Positions 1-11,150 of a stretch of 64,000 bases of DNA are shown in pieces. Location: positions 6,758,001-6,822,000 of the forward strand of contig CP126193.1 of NCBI GenBank assembly GCA_030272155.1, read 5' to 3'. Under the pieces are notes generated by a model that worked only from the letters and a program-made list of their open reading frames with translations, did not search any database and had not been told where the DNA came from. The position numbers were made by a program, and so were the translations under genes. The stretch's first letter is position 1, and each line of letters starts with the position of its first letter. Source of the stretch: Tetradesmus obliquus (taxonomy: Eukaryota; Chlorophyta; Chlorophyceae; Sphaeropleales; Scenedesmaceae).

Positions 1-1322
1 AGCTGATGAAGAATCACCAATATTGACAACCTATTGATATCGGGCGCAACAGTCTTGTACCTCACAGCACCAACCCACCTCCCCCCTCTCCAGTTTAGAA
101 GAGGGGCAATAATTCTGCCTATATGCTGCTGCTCAGCAACAAGCTGCTGCCATGCACCCTGTACACAACCCATTGCAACTCTTTCTCCAAGCCACGTCCA
201 CCGCTCCACAACAACCAAAAAGAACAGCATCCAAAAGCTACGCTGCTATGTGACCTGGCGGGGATGTCACTCTTTTCTGCAAACCAAGTTGCCGCCAGCT
301 GCAGCAGCAGCACCTGCTGCCACACATGCAATCCTGCAACAACTAATGTGGTGCTCCCTGCTATCCACGTGGATAGCAGTGGTTGTGCACAAACACTCAA
401 ACAGGCCAACCAAAACTTTGTTTCTGTGCAGGAGCGCTGTCGCAGTGGGCATTTATTCTCTAAGGCTTCAAGCAGCGGCTGCTTCACCTCCTAGATGCTT
501 CAGCCTCCGCGCCCCTGCAGGTGTTGTGGGTGGAGTTGAAACGGTGCCAGCAGCAACAAAATAGGCAGCTGTGAAGCATATGTACACGCATGCTTATACA
601 CACTAGCAGGACATGACCTGTGCACACACACACACCTACAGGTCGTGCAGCTACAAGTATGTGCCGGCTTCTGAGGGTGAATGCAAGCTTGCCCAAAGTG
701 ACTGGCTATCAAACAAAGGCTCCCCGCCTGCTGCAGCAACTGCCTGGAGCGTACCACACCTCAAGTTGATGGTGTTTTGCGCCAGCCACAGCTAGCGCAC
801 AACACCAACAGATGAAGATGCTGGCAGCCACAAGGCAGTTGGAGAGCTTCATACAACCCGTCTGAGTCGCTGTGTGTCATAACATGTGTCATAACATGTG
901 TTATGACATGTTTTGAAACTCTGCTGCCCCTGGAGCCACAGCAGCCGCGTCTCCAGCAAACATTGCCCGTGGCACAGGCCCCGGTTGTGTTGCTACACTT
1001 GCTCTGCCTTTGTGCAAAGCTCATCCCGTGAGATTGTTTGTCCACGCCGGGAGACCTGCATCCGCCTTCAACCATCTTCAGCCTGACTGCCATGCACACA
1101 CCAGTGCACCCAAGGCCCAGTGGCACACCATTGAGGAGAAAGCAGTGATGCGTTTGGGGCTCTACTGCCTGGCTTGCTGGACACCACTTGCCCTTCATCG
1201 GCGCCCAGTCCAATGCAGGCACACTTGGAGCCACACTTTTGTCGCCACACCCCGCCCACTGCGTGTCCCTTGCTGCCTTGCGTGTAGATCAAGCAGCGGA
1301 CGCTGCAGCTCTCAACAGCCGC
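1..1322. other. Flank without recognised gene
   Basis: Downstream (3') side of the minus-strand kinase gene. I see no conserved coding exon. The only clear structure is at 865-910: a short tandem repeat of TGTCATAACATG followed by an inverted repeat at 887-908, with 9-base arms TGTCATAAC and GTTATGACA around a 4-base spacer. The kinase 3' UTR should lie in the upper part of this stretch. Confidence 0.5.
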
Positions 1323-4300
1323 TCACCAGAAGTTGTACCAGCCCTTGCTCTCCTCAAACAGCGCCTGCACCTGCTGCAGGCTTGGCTGCGCAGCAATGGC
1401 CCCGGGCTTGGTGCAGGTGAGCGCGCCTGTGGCTGCCGCAAAGACCACAGCCTCTTTCAAGGCCTTCGGGTCTGACAGCAGCCTGTCAAGGCCGCCAGCC
1501 TCAAGCAGCTGCAGAAAGGAGAGCACACACAGCACAGCAAAGCAAGCGGGTGATAACAAACAAACCTTGTGAGTTGGATGGCATCATATGATCCCAGCCT
1601 GGATGCTCCCACTCGCCACACCACACAACACCCCCGCACGTGCTCTGTTTGAATCCCTGAACGGTGCGTGACTGCTGCCTCTTGTGCACCACACACCTTG
1701 TACACGAAGCCTGCAGTGAAGGCGTCTTCAGCCCCTGTGGTGTCCGCTACATCCACCTTGAACACTGGCACAAAGCCTGTGTGCTCTAACCATTATGCAG
1801 ACAGACGAGGCCAAGCATTATTGCAAGTTGACAACATTAGCGTCTTGTGCGATTACGCCCTGCCTCCGGGCCGGGAAAATTGCGCCCACGAAGGGGGCAC
1901 TGTCAGCGGCTTTCATCGAACGCTACCGCTTTGCAAAAAAAACGTAAACGTAAACTGCAACTTTCGGATGCTGCATCCGTTTGTGAACAACGAAGCCAAA
2001 GGCAGCTAATCCTGTTACAAACAAGCGGCTTTTCCCTGTAGTTGTGTTGGGGCCGCAGATACAGTCGCTATTTCCATAGAAACATAGGAAAAGTGAAAAT
2101 TGCCATGTCAGGGTCTGCAGTGTAGCAGGGCGTGCCGGCATGCGAGCCTACAGGCAAGGACACTTGCGCCCACGAATGGGGCGCCAGTCGAGTCTTGGAG
2201 CAGTCGCAATGCTCGTGAACTCCTTAGATTAACCTATTCAAAACGTCTAATGCGGTATCGAGGGCGTGCTAGCATGCACGCGTCATTCCCAACGCCTGTC
2301 GCGATCGCGCCCACGATTGCAGTTCACAGGCGCCAACCAGGGACGCCACATCCATGCACAGAAAGGCGCGATAACAAAACACAACACAGCTTAAATCAAC
2401 TTGCCTTCCACTAGTTGCTGCCACGCCACAACCAACAAAGCGCCCCACCTAGTACCCCAGGAAACCCTAGAGATGATGCTGTCAAGCGATCACCATCACA
2501 CAAGCTCACCTTGTACACGAAGCCGGCCGTAAATGCGTCGCCAGCGCCGGTGGTGTCCGCCACATCCACCTTGAACACCGGCACGAACCCAGTGTGCTCG
2601 CCCTTGGTGCTGCGGCAGCAGTAGGCGGCGCCCTCCTCGCCCGCAGTGACCAGTACGGCAGGCGCATTGGGCAGGCGGTCTGCCACCTGCATGCCATACA
2701 ATTGCGGGCTGTGTTTCAACCAAGGCTTTGATTGTCACTGGCGTTCGCTGTGAGTGCCTTGTGTTTGCTGCTGCTGCTGCTGCTGCTGCTGGTGCCGTCG
2801 CTGCTGCAATCTCAGACACGCCTGCGCCAGCTGTTTACAGGGAGAGACCACAATGCGCACCAGCAGCCAGCATGATGCACCAGTCATGAGACCACAATGC
2901 GCACCAGCAGCCAGCAGCGCGGTTACAAACTGCATGTTGTACAAGAACTCCATGCATTACACGCATCCCAACATGACAAAACTAGGACAATAATACATTG
3001 ACGTTGTTAGTGACAAACGCACCGAGCAGGGGTTGAGCAGCGCTGTCACGAACTGCATGTCGCACAGGAACTCCGAGTCTGCATCGCTGATCTTCACCAA
3101 AGCACGGCATGCACGCAAGCCAGACCATCAACAACGCACCGAGCAGGGGTTGAGCAGCGCTGTCACAAACTGCATGTCGTACAGGAACTCCAGGTCGGCG
3201 TCGCTGATCTTCACAATGTCCGCCATGTTCAGGAACTCCAGAATCTCGCGCTTGGCCTCGCCGTTGTCATCCCAGAACACCGGCCGCCAGTTGACGTCCA
3301 CCAGCACCTGCACGTGCACGGCAACACCAGGGGACAAGGGTGTAAGCCACGGTTTTGCGCTCAAAAAACAAACACGTGGCGGCTATGCTATGCAAATGTC
3401 AGTCCAGAACACCGGCCGCCGTTTGACATCCACCATCACCTGCAGCGCAGCACAAATGGCAGCGGGTGTATGCCATGTGTTCGTACAGAACGCCGCATGC
3501 AGTGGCGCCTAGCTGCAGGCGAATCCGCAAGACCAGCACTTGCCTCAAGGTTGCAGCTGCATAGATAGATAGTGCACACAAGCATGAGGGCTGCACAAAC
3601 CTCCAGCTGCATCTCATCACCTCATAGGAAGCTGAGCTCTGTCAGTTACAAGTTACAAATCCTATGCAACAGAAGCGTTGCGCTGCGCTCTGTCACATCC
3701 TGCCCCCCGCTGCGGCCCAGCCACGCACCTTGCCTCCGCCCGCCTTGACCAGCTGCGCTGCTGCCTTCATCGCTGCGCGTGTCTTGGGCGATGCCAGGCC
3801 CAGCGTGCCAGTCACCATGAAGTCCGCACCCTGCAAATGCAAGTTGTAGATGCAGCGGAGATAAACGACACAAACCAACAACGCAAGCGTTGGCTGATGC
3901 TACAGCAAACAATGCGTATGGAAGGCAGCTAGTCCCAGCAAGCTTTGCCATGCATTCAGCAGCCAGGCAGAGGACACAACATGCAACAACACACCAGCGC
4001 ACAGTCGCAGTACTGCTCACTGGGCAGCCCAAACCCCTCAAACCCCAACCCCTGAGGCTGCAACTCCTGAACCCTAAAACCTCAAACCCCGAAATCACAG
4101 TGAGGATGTCCTTTGGGAGCTCCCGGCGTCCAGCGCGCAGTCGCAATGCTTGAGGCTCTTAAGCTCAAACAAAGCAAACTCTCAAACTCGGAGGCCGGAA
4201 ACTATGAAAACTGAAACCCTAAAACCTCAAACCTCACACCCAGCACTCACGCTGAGAAGATCCTTGGGCAGCTTCTCAGCATCCAGCGCGCAGTCACAGT

Positions 4301-5494
4301 ACTTGTGGCTCTCAAGCCCAAACTCCTCAACCCTAATCCGTGACGCCGCAAACCCTGAACCCTCAACCTCATAACCCTGCACTCACGCTGAGGATGTCCT
4401 TTGGCAGCTTCTCAGCATCCAGTGCACAGTCGCAGTACTTGTGGCTCTCAAGCCCAAAGCCGGCAAACACGCGGTCGCCGTCCAGGGTCCGCTCCACGTA
4501 AATGTCACGCGTTGGCGCGTCCACACGCTGCACTGTAGAGGTGTCCACGCCGATCTCTGCAGAAACAGCAGAAAACATGGAGGCGGCAGGCGCGGCGTGA
4601 GGTGCAGCACGATGTAGCAGATGCACAACAGAGTAGCGGTGTCGGCGCGGCGTGTCTCTGCAGGGGAACCAAAGCAGGCAGAGGGCAGCGGGTATGGCCA
4701 ACAGCACAAAGCACGGCGTAAAGCCCGCGACCACGGGGTCGCCGTCCAGTGTCCGCTCCACGTAGATGTCACGCGTTGGCGCATCCACGCGCTGCACAGT
4801 GCTGGTGTCAACGCCAATCTCTGCAGGTGTCAAATGCAGGCGGCAACCGGTGCGCAGAAGGCGCAGCGCAGTAGTCACGCGGACCCAGCAACATGCATGG
4901 ACGACAACGACATGCTAACGCACATAGTTTGGTGGTGTTGTTGAGAACATGTGCGGCGATGAAGGAGTTCCAGAGAATGCAGATGACGTTGCACACAGCG
5001 CTGATGTTACATCCTGGTTTCACACATGTTACCCAGCAACAGCGCGTGTTGGAAGCAGCATGTCTGTAGCCCAGCAGCCTTCAGCAATGCTGTAAGCTCC
5101 GCTTCACGCTTGTCATTGCCTAGCGGCGACAGGTGCATCATTGGAGATCACACCCCAAGCTGACACAGCATCCACCCTCACCCTTCAGCAGCGCCATAAG
5201 CTCCTACCCACGCTCGTCTGTGCCCAATGCTACCAAATGGTTTACATGCAATAACAATGTACCTGTTACAACACACTAAATAACCGCGCACCCTTCAGCA
5301 GCGCCATGAGCTCCTCCCCGCGCTCGTCATTTCCCAGCGCCGACACGAATGCAGTCGGCACGCCAAGCTTGGTGAGGGCCGTGGCCACGTTGGCTGGGGC
5401 ACCCCCTGGGTAGGGCGTCCAGGACTTGACTTCCTCCCGCTTGAGGCCCTTCTCATTGGCCAGGAAGTCTGCATATGAAAGAACAATTTGAAAG

Positions 5495-5538
<44 letters not shown>

Positions 5539-5656
5539 GGCGGCAAGGACGTTGGTGTTTGACAGGTATATTCTCATTGTCCAAAACTTGACCTCCTCCC
5601 TCTTGAGGCCCTTCTCATTGGCCAGGAAATCTGCCAGCACAACATAGAACAGAACC

Positions 5657-5695
<39 letters not shown>

Positions 5696-6886
5696 GGTTA
5701 GGGATGCATTACTGTATGCAGGTAAGATGTTTGTTGGCCAGGACTTGACCTCCTCCCGCTTGAGGCCCTTCTCATTGGCCAGGAAGTCTGAAAGGGCGAT
5801 ATCAGAAGAACAGCACAGCGGCAACAGCAACAGCAGCGGCAGGACCGACATCAGCAACTGATGGCATGTGCGTCACTTTATGACAGGTACGTCTGCGTTG
5901 TCCAGCACTCGACATCCTCCCGCTTCAGGCCCTGCTCAATGGCTAAAGTCTGCAGCAGCAGACAGGTGGATATCAATTGGCATGCTTGATGTCAAGATAT
6001 GTAGCCTTACAGGAAGCGGCCAGAGACAATGAACAGTGGTCAGCGCCGTGTGGGGCGATGCACACAGAAGCAGCACGGGCCTACGCAACCTTGGAGGAAA
6101 AGCCTACATGCATGCCCGCGCTGATCCGGCCGCCGCTGCTAAGAGCAGCATACAGGGTAACAGCTGATGGGGTGGGGCATCCTTTCTGCTCGTGCATTGC
6201 TGCATATATGGTGTTGCAACATTGGAAAGCCCAGTGCTGTCGTGGAAGCTTGCCAATACAGGCAAGCACCGGAACAGCGCTGCACTTTTTAATGTTGCTG
6301 GATGGAGATGGTCCCCCCGGTGCAGGCTGCATATTGTCAGGAGTCCCCTACTATGCCCAACATTTTGGCTGTGAAGCTGCTGTACTAAAACATAACAGAT
6401 GGCTTGACCAAGTGCTGGACTGTGGTCTGCATGCAGATGCATGTGCTGCGATCAGGCACGGGAGGCATGCTGCCTGCAGCGGCATGTGGGCTGCGCACAT
6501 GCATTCTTGCCAGGGCTATCCGTTGCTGTAATTAAGTGCACAGATCGGCCCAGATTGTGCCCAGTGCTGTGTTGGGTAGGTACATGCTGCAGTACAGCTG
6601 GCCCGCGCACTGCAATCCATGGGTGCTTCAGCCAGAAGTGCCTGCCTAGCACGCTGCTGATGATGCTCATCAATAAGAAAAGCCGAATTCAAGTTTATCT
6701 AGATGTCCAGGCATGCATGACAAGGGCTCACTCACCAAACAAGGCCTCCCCAACACACACCACCCTGTCACCTCCACCTGCTGCTGCCACAGTCAGGCGC
6801 CTGCTGCCAGGAGCTGCTGCAAGTCTCGCACATCGAGATGAGCTAAATGAACCAGCTGCTGCGCGGCTGCTCCCGTGCACCTGCAT
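1323..6886 (-). CDS. Plastid pfkB-family (fructokinase-like) sugar kinase
   Basis: ATP-dependent sugar kinase of the pfkB/ribokinase fold, probably acting in the plastid stroma. Seven exons join in frame: 6886-6736, 5468-5292, 4556-4387, 3830-3729, 3307-3140, 2686-2510, 1508-1323. The product is 376 residues, usual for the family. The start at 6886 gives a Ser/Arg/Ala-rich leader of about 35 residues typical of algal transit peptides, followed directly by VVCVGEALF, the first strand of the fold. The N-terminal pfkB signature GGAPANVA is in exon 2. Exon 6 carries the C-terminal signature DTTGAGDAFTAGF with the catalytic Asp at about residue 306. The NWRPVFW motif in exon 5 points to the plant/cyanobacterial fructokinase-like branch, so the substrate (fructose or another sugar) is uncertain. 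The gene is divergent from RNase HII, 399 bases away. Introns hold decayed copies of exons 2, 3, 5 and 6. Confidence 0.92.
1694..1788 (-). repeat. Copy of kinase exon 6 end with GAGD changed to GAED
   Basis: Lies in the last kinase intron. It repeats the 3' part of exon 6 (true copy 2510-2605) and runs into a GTGTGTG donor-like sequence. It would encode VDVADTTGAEDAFTAGFVYK, so the Gly just before the catalytic Asp is replaced by Glu. The reading frame is open and the 5' splice site is plausible, but no matching acceptor is evident, so it is most likely a dead copy. Confidence 0.85.
2908..3098 (-). repeat. Two copies of kinase exon 5 3' end
   Basis: Copies at about 2908-2955 and 3016-3098 repeat the end of exon 5 (true exon 3140-3307), including the part coding EFLYDMQFVTALL. 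The second copy keeps the same CTCG/GTGCGT donor. A further copy of the 5' edge of exon 5 is at about 3406-3441, ending in CTGCAG. Confidence 0.85.
4028..4378 (-). repeat. Two copies of kinase exon 3 end among CCCTAAA-like repeats
   Basis: Copies of the 3' end of exon 3 plus donor lie at about 4096-4170 and 4244-4324. They alternate with short runs rich in AACCCT, CCCTAAAACC and CCTCAAACC at about 4028-4095, 4195-4240 and 4325-4378, which resemble degenerate interstitial plant-type telomere repeat. The true exon 3 ends at 4387, next to the last run, so exon end and telomere-like sequence were duplicated as one unit of about 145 bases. Confidence 0.8.
4728..4826 (-). repeat. Copy of kinase exon 3 5' half
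   Basis: Repeats the acceptor side of exon 3 (true exon 4387-4556) and codes GVDTSTVQRVDAPTRDIYVE with few changes, preceded by a CTGCAG-type acceptor. It sits upstream of the true exon in gene order. Inclusion instead of the true exon would lose the second half of that exon. Confidence 0.85.
5501..5952 (-). repeat. Three copies of kinase exon 2 start separated by CTG tracts
   Basis: Copies of the 5' edge of exon 2 (true exon 5292-5468) are at about 5577-5633, 5738-5789 and 5898-5952. The first two code DFLANEKGLKREEVK with an acceptor in front; the third is decayed. Between them are triplet tracts at about 5501-5536 and 5656-5696 that read CTG on the transcript strand. Confidence 0.9.
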
Positions 6887-7285
6887 TTTGCACCCTCGTA
6901 GGCAGTTGTGACGTTGCGAGAGTGTCGGCAGAGTAAGATCAGGTAACCAGCACTCTTCAAAGGGTAAACCGATGCTATGGCCTGCAGACGTGTGGCGATC
7001 AGTGAACTGCACTGGCTGCAAGTGACCACGACAAGGCGGTTGTAGTGCTCACAGGGCAAGCAACCCTCATAAAGACAATGAAGTTGTCAAAAAGATGTAA
7101 AGCGGCTATCTGTTGACCTGGGATGCGAAGTGTCACTCAAGAATGACTCACCCCTCCTCAGGTTTGGGTTTTTTCTCATTTTATTTTTTGAATTTGGCGC
7201 TGATTGTATTTCCGCTGCTGCCTGTAGAAACAATATTGCTGAGTTGTTTTGTTTTGGTTAAGCAACTTGGTTCGGTCTCGCTGCT
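6887..7285. promoter_or_regulatory. Shared divergent promoter region (kinase / RNase HII)
   Basis: The 399 bases between the start codons of the minus-strand kinase and the plus-strand RNase HII must hold both 5' UTRs and core promoters. An AT-rich patch at about 7170-7200 is the only compositional outlier. I see no certain TATA box or known operator, so the regulatory role is inferred from gene arrangement. Confidence 0.4.
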
Positions 7286-9787
7286 ATGCTGGCATCCTCT
7301 CTTGGCTCGAGGCTCCTGACCCGGTTGTTTGCCAGCACAGTTGCACATCACCCCACAGCCACCATAGCTGCACAAACGCACATGTCGACACTGGATTCAA
7401 CGGTATGCACCAGGAGGTCTGCCAGGGTGGCAGCTCAGCAGCCAGGGCAGCATCTCAGCAGGTGAGCTTGGCGTTGCTGCTGCTGCTGCTGATGCAGCAA
7501 CTTGGGGGGTCACGTGCTCATGTTTGCAACCGTCCCTCTGCTCATTCACAATCACAGGGTGGACAACGACGCCGACGATGTTGCAAAGAGCAGCGCGAAG
7601 CAACAGAAGCGCACAGGCAAGCACAGCAAAGGGCGTGCAGTGACCCCGACAGCAGAGGCAGCAGCCGCACCTGAGACAGCACTGCTGCAGCCCATTGGCA
7701 CCAGCAATGCTTCCAGCAGCAGCAGCACCCGCACTGCAGTCCCAGCTGTACAGCTCCCACCCAGCAGCAAAGCCCGCAAGGGCAGCAGCAGCAGCGCCAA
7801 AGCAGCAGCAGGCCCTTCGCGTGCAGCAGAGCAGGCGATGTGGGCCAAAGGCTACAAGGCAGTTGCCGGCGTGGATGAAGCCGGCAGGGGACCGCTTGCA
7901 GGACCAGTGGTGGCTGCTGCTGCGGTGCTGCCGGCAGATATTCAGCTTGCAGGACTGAATGACAGCAAGCAGATGAGCGAGGGGGCACGGGAGGAGCTGT
8001 ATGAGCAGCTGACAAGCCACCCTGACGTGGCCTGGGCAGTGTGAGTGGCTTTCCAAAAAAGAGCAAAACTTGAAAAAATGTATGACAGCAGCATGAAGCG
8101 TAGCAGCTACACACTCAGCAGTGCAGCTGCCACGTCGGATGTGTAAATGGCAGCTGATTAGCCACCCAGATGTGGCGTCGGCAGTGTGAGGGGCATAGAG
8201 TGTAGCATCTACAAGGCTCAGTAGTGCAGCTGTAGCAGTGAGACGTGTAGCTCATTGCATGACAAGCCACTTTGATGTGGCCTGGGCAGTGTGAGTGGCA
8301 TACATATGTATTGAAAGCAGCAAGCATAGAGTGTAGCATCTACAGGGCTCAGCCTTGCAGCTGTAGCAGTGAGATATGTAGCCGGCAGCTGACAAGCCAC
8401 CCCAAAATGGCCTGGGCGGTCTGAGTAGCCATAGGGCGGATGCACAGCAGTGCAGCCGCCGTAGGTACACGGCAGTGCTAGTCCACATCGGCTTCTGCTG
8501 ATGTTTTGTATGCTGCAGTGCCGTGGTTGACCGTGAAACAATCGATGAGGTGAACATCCTGCAGGCAGCCATGCTGGCCATGACACGGGCAGTGCAGGGC
8601 CTGGCACGTGCCCCGGATGCAGTGCTGGTTGACGGCAACAGGTGCGCTGCTTTGCTTGCTGTTACGTTTGAAACAGTCACTGTGGCAGCTCCTGGAAAGG
8701 CAGGGCAGCACTGGCTTGTTGTGTGACTGGCCTGTTAGCCAGCTTTAGCAGGCGCGGAAGTGCGCCGAGTTGCTGTGTTATAACAAAATAATTATGGGCG
8801 CTGCCAGCAGCCGCGTAGCAACAGCAGCTGTTGGTGCACAGCACGTTGGGCCTGCTAGCACTGCCTGCTAGGCCTTGTGTCATTGATTGCTTGCAAGTCT
8901 TCAGCTGTCAGGCAACCATCTATCGTATGAGGTACAATGTCGACGTGTCAACATTTGGCTGCTTGTTTCTGCCTGCTTTGTCGTGCTGTGTGCTGTCAGG
9001 CGCCCTGCTGGCCTGGAGCACCTGCCCATGCAGGCACTGGTCAAGGGCGACGCCTCATCCACCTGCATTGCAGCAGCCTCCGTCATTGCCAAGGTGCGCG
9101 CAGATGTGCTGGGGTGTGCAGCAGGCTGCTGGGCTTGCTGCAGGCTGCTGGAGTTTGCACGCAGTACGTAGTATTCATGCGACGGCTGTAGCTGCTTTCT
9201 AAAAATGAGACTGCTGCTGGTTACGCAGGTGACGCGTGACAGGCTAATGCTGGAGCTAGACGCGCAGTACCCGCAGTATGGCTTTGCACAGCACAAGGGC
9301 TACGGGGTGAGTGTGGCTGCAGCATGCTTTGGATGTGGCGTTACCCCCAGCAGCCACCCGGAAAACGGCGTGGCAGCAAGGTGCATGTCAAAAGCAGTGG
9401 ACGGCAGCAAAACCATAGCGATGGAGGCGCGGCAGCGTGCCTGGGCACGGACTCAAGTCCAGGCCAGTGCGTGTGGACTAGGCTCCAAGTGAACACTGCC
9501 ACGAATGCTGCAACCACCATTGTGCATGTTGCTGTTGCTGCTGTTGTGATGTGTGTACCAGGTGCCTGCGCACAAGGCAGCCATCCAGCGCCCCCATCAA
9601 CAGTGCCACCATGACTGAATGCTGCAACCTTGTCAGTGTATGCATGTGCTGCTGCTGTGTGGATTGCCTCTGCAGGTGCCCGCGCACAAGACAGCCATCC
9701 AGCGCCACGGGCCCTGCCCCGAGCACAGGCGCTCCTTTGAGCCGGTCAAGTCCATGACAGGCTGGGCGGGCTATGGCCAGGCAGCCA

Positions 9788-9820
<33 letters not shown>

Positions 9821-10089
9821 AGCAGCAGGTGGCAGCTGGAGCAGCGGCAGCAGAGGCAGAGGTGGTGTCAGTGGCAGCTGAGGAGCAGCAGCCGCTGCAG
9901 GAGGCAGCAGCAGATGCAGGGGATGCTGCTGCAGCAGCAGCGCAGGACCAGGGGCAGGGGAAGGAACAGAAGGGCAGCAGGAAGGGGCGCACACAGCAGC
10001 AGCGCAAGCGGCGCAGCAGCGCTGGTGAGGCTGAGGCGGCAGCAGCAGCAGCAGCTGGCGGCGCTGGCCGCAGGCGCCGGAGAGCATGA
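7286..10089 (+). CDS. rnhB: Organelle-targeted ribonuclease HII
   Basis: Bacterial-type RNase HII, which cuts the RNA strand of RNA-DNA hybrids and removes ribonucleotides or primers. Six exons join in frame: 7286-7461, 7558-8040, 8519-8641, 9000-9093, 9229-9306, 9676-10089; 455 residues. All family landmarks are visible: [13 protein letters not shown] with the Asp-Glu pair near residue 165, [22 protein letters not shown] with the third acidic residue, [18 protein letters not shown] with the fourth, then TRDR and [10 protein letters not shown]. The first 59 residues are Arg/Ser/Ala-rich with almost no acidic residues, as in mitochondrial or plastid leaders. Residues 60-155 are a low-complexity linker. 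The C-terminus adds an Ala/Gln-rich tail ending in a basic GRRRRRA, absent from bacterial enzymes. Introns contain copies of the exon 2 end and the exon 6 start. Confidence 0.95.
8151..8430 (+). repeat. Three copies of RNase HII exon 2 end and donor
   Basis: Intron 2 contains three decayed copies of the last bases of exon 2, each with the GTGAG-like donor and start of the intron, at about 8151-8190, 8262-8300 and 8388-8430. Each retains the [15 protein letters not shown] stretch with substitutions. The unit is about 110-125 bases, so the exon edge and about 70 bases of intron were multiplied in tandem. Confidence 0.88.
9561..9600 (+). repeat. Copy of RNase HII exon 6 start
   Basis: Repeats the first 30 or so bases of exon 6 (true start 9676) after a CCAG acceptor. 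It codes [10 protein letters not shown] before diverging and lies about 115 bases upstream of the real exon. Confidence 0.85.
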
Positions 10090-10204
10090 GGCAGGGCTGC
10101 AACGCATGTTGAGTGGTCGCATTTGGCTGCATTGGGATGCATGAAAAGGGGACTGGCCTGGCTAGTGATGTGCACGAGTGGCATGCTGCTGTCACATGAC
10201 GGTC

Positions 10205-10360
10205 ATGTCTTGGTACAAGCCCTTGGGTTCAACACGTCCTACGTCCGTGCAGTTTGAGTCGCCTGCAGCTGCTCAGCAAGCCCTGGCAGCTGCTGACCTA
10301 GTGGCAGCAGCAGCAGGTGGAGTGAACGTACCTCCGGCGCCGCAATGCTTCAAGTTTGTG
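10205..10360 (+). CDS. Possible 52-residue first exon of unknown gene
   Basis: An ATG-started open stretch of 52 codons ends exactly at a good donor (TTTGTG followed by GTATGC). It begins MSWYKPLGSTRP and becomes Ala-rich. I find no convincing second exon downstream before the retroposon at 11.15 kb, and no family is recognised. It may be the first exon of a small gene, or chance. It starts 115 bases after the RNase HII stop, inside its probable 3' UTR. Confidence 0.2.
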
Positions 10361-11150
10361 GTATGCATATATGCAACAGTATACACTGTTGATTGGTTTG
10401 AATGCCCTGCATGGTCATGCATGTGTGTGAGGCGCTTGTTTATCTTGACTGATTAGACGCATCAGATTGCTATTTGAGTCCCGCTGGGGCCTGGCAGGCC
10501 AATACCAGCGACCCCGAACCTTCCTGAGTAGAAACAACTGTGATTGCGTCACAGTACGTGATGCGTGCACGACCAAAGGTCGCCTGAACGACTGTGGCCG
10601 GTCAACCGTGCCTGACCAACAGTGCCAGGGCAGCAGAGCTGGCCAACTTGGCCCAGCCACTTGGCAAGTGGCGAGCCACATTTGCACACGTGATCTCTGG
10701 ACTCATCCAACAGCCTTGCACACGCGCTTTATGACAGATAGGATCAAGTGCAGAGGCCCACCCTGGCCCCCCTCTGCCCGCGCAAAGCTCAACCTGTCAG
10801 CCAATCAACTTGGAGCAGCACAAGTATACCGACGCAACCAAGTGCTTTGCCACCACTAGAGGAGTGCCCATAGGCATAGTAATATAAGGAATTATAACGT
10901 GCACGCAGGCAAATATTACAAGCACAATGCAGCATAATGCAACTCACATAGCGAGAAGGGCCCCTCAGTAATAGTAGAAGAGGCCATGCTGTGGAAAGGA
11001 GCATGTCAGCCTTGCGGCAACCATCAGACTCTGATGCCCAGTGCATGTGTTGATTCTCACCACAGTACGTATGAAGAAGATCCTTTTAGTACGTCAAGCT
11101 TCAGCCCTGGTTGCAGCAATCACTCCAGCTGGCGCCATTCCCAGCACGCA

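Noticed and set aside
7542..8114. Long minus-strand frames opposite RNase HII exon 2
   Set aside because: They are antisense shadows of an Ala/Ser-rich exon; the plus strand carries the conserved motifs and splice phases.
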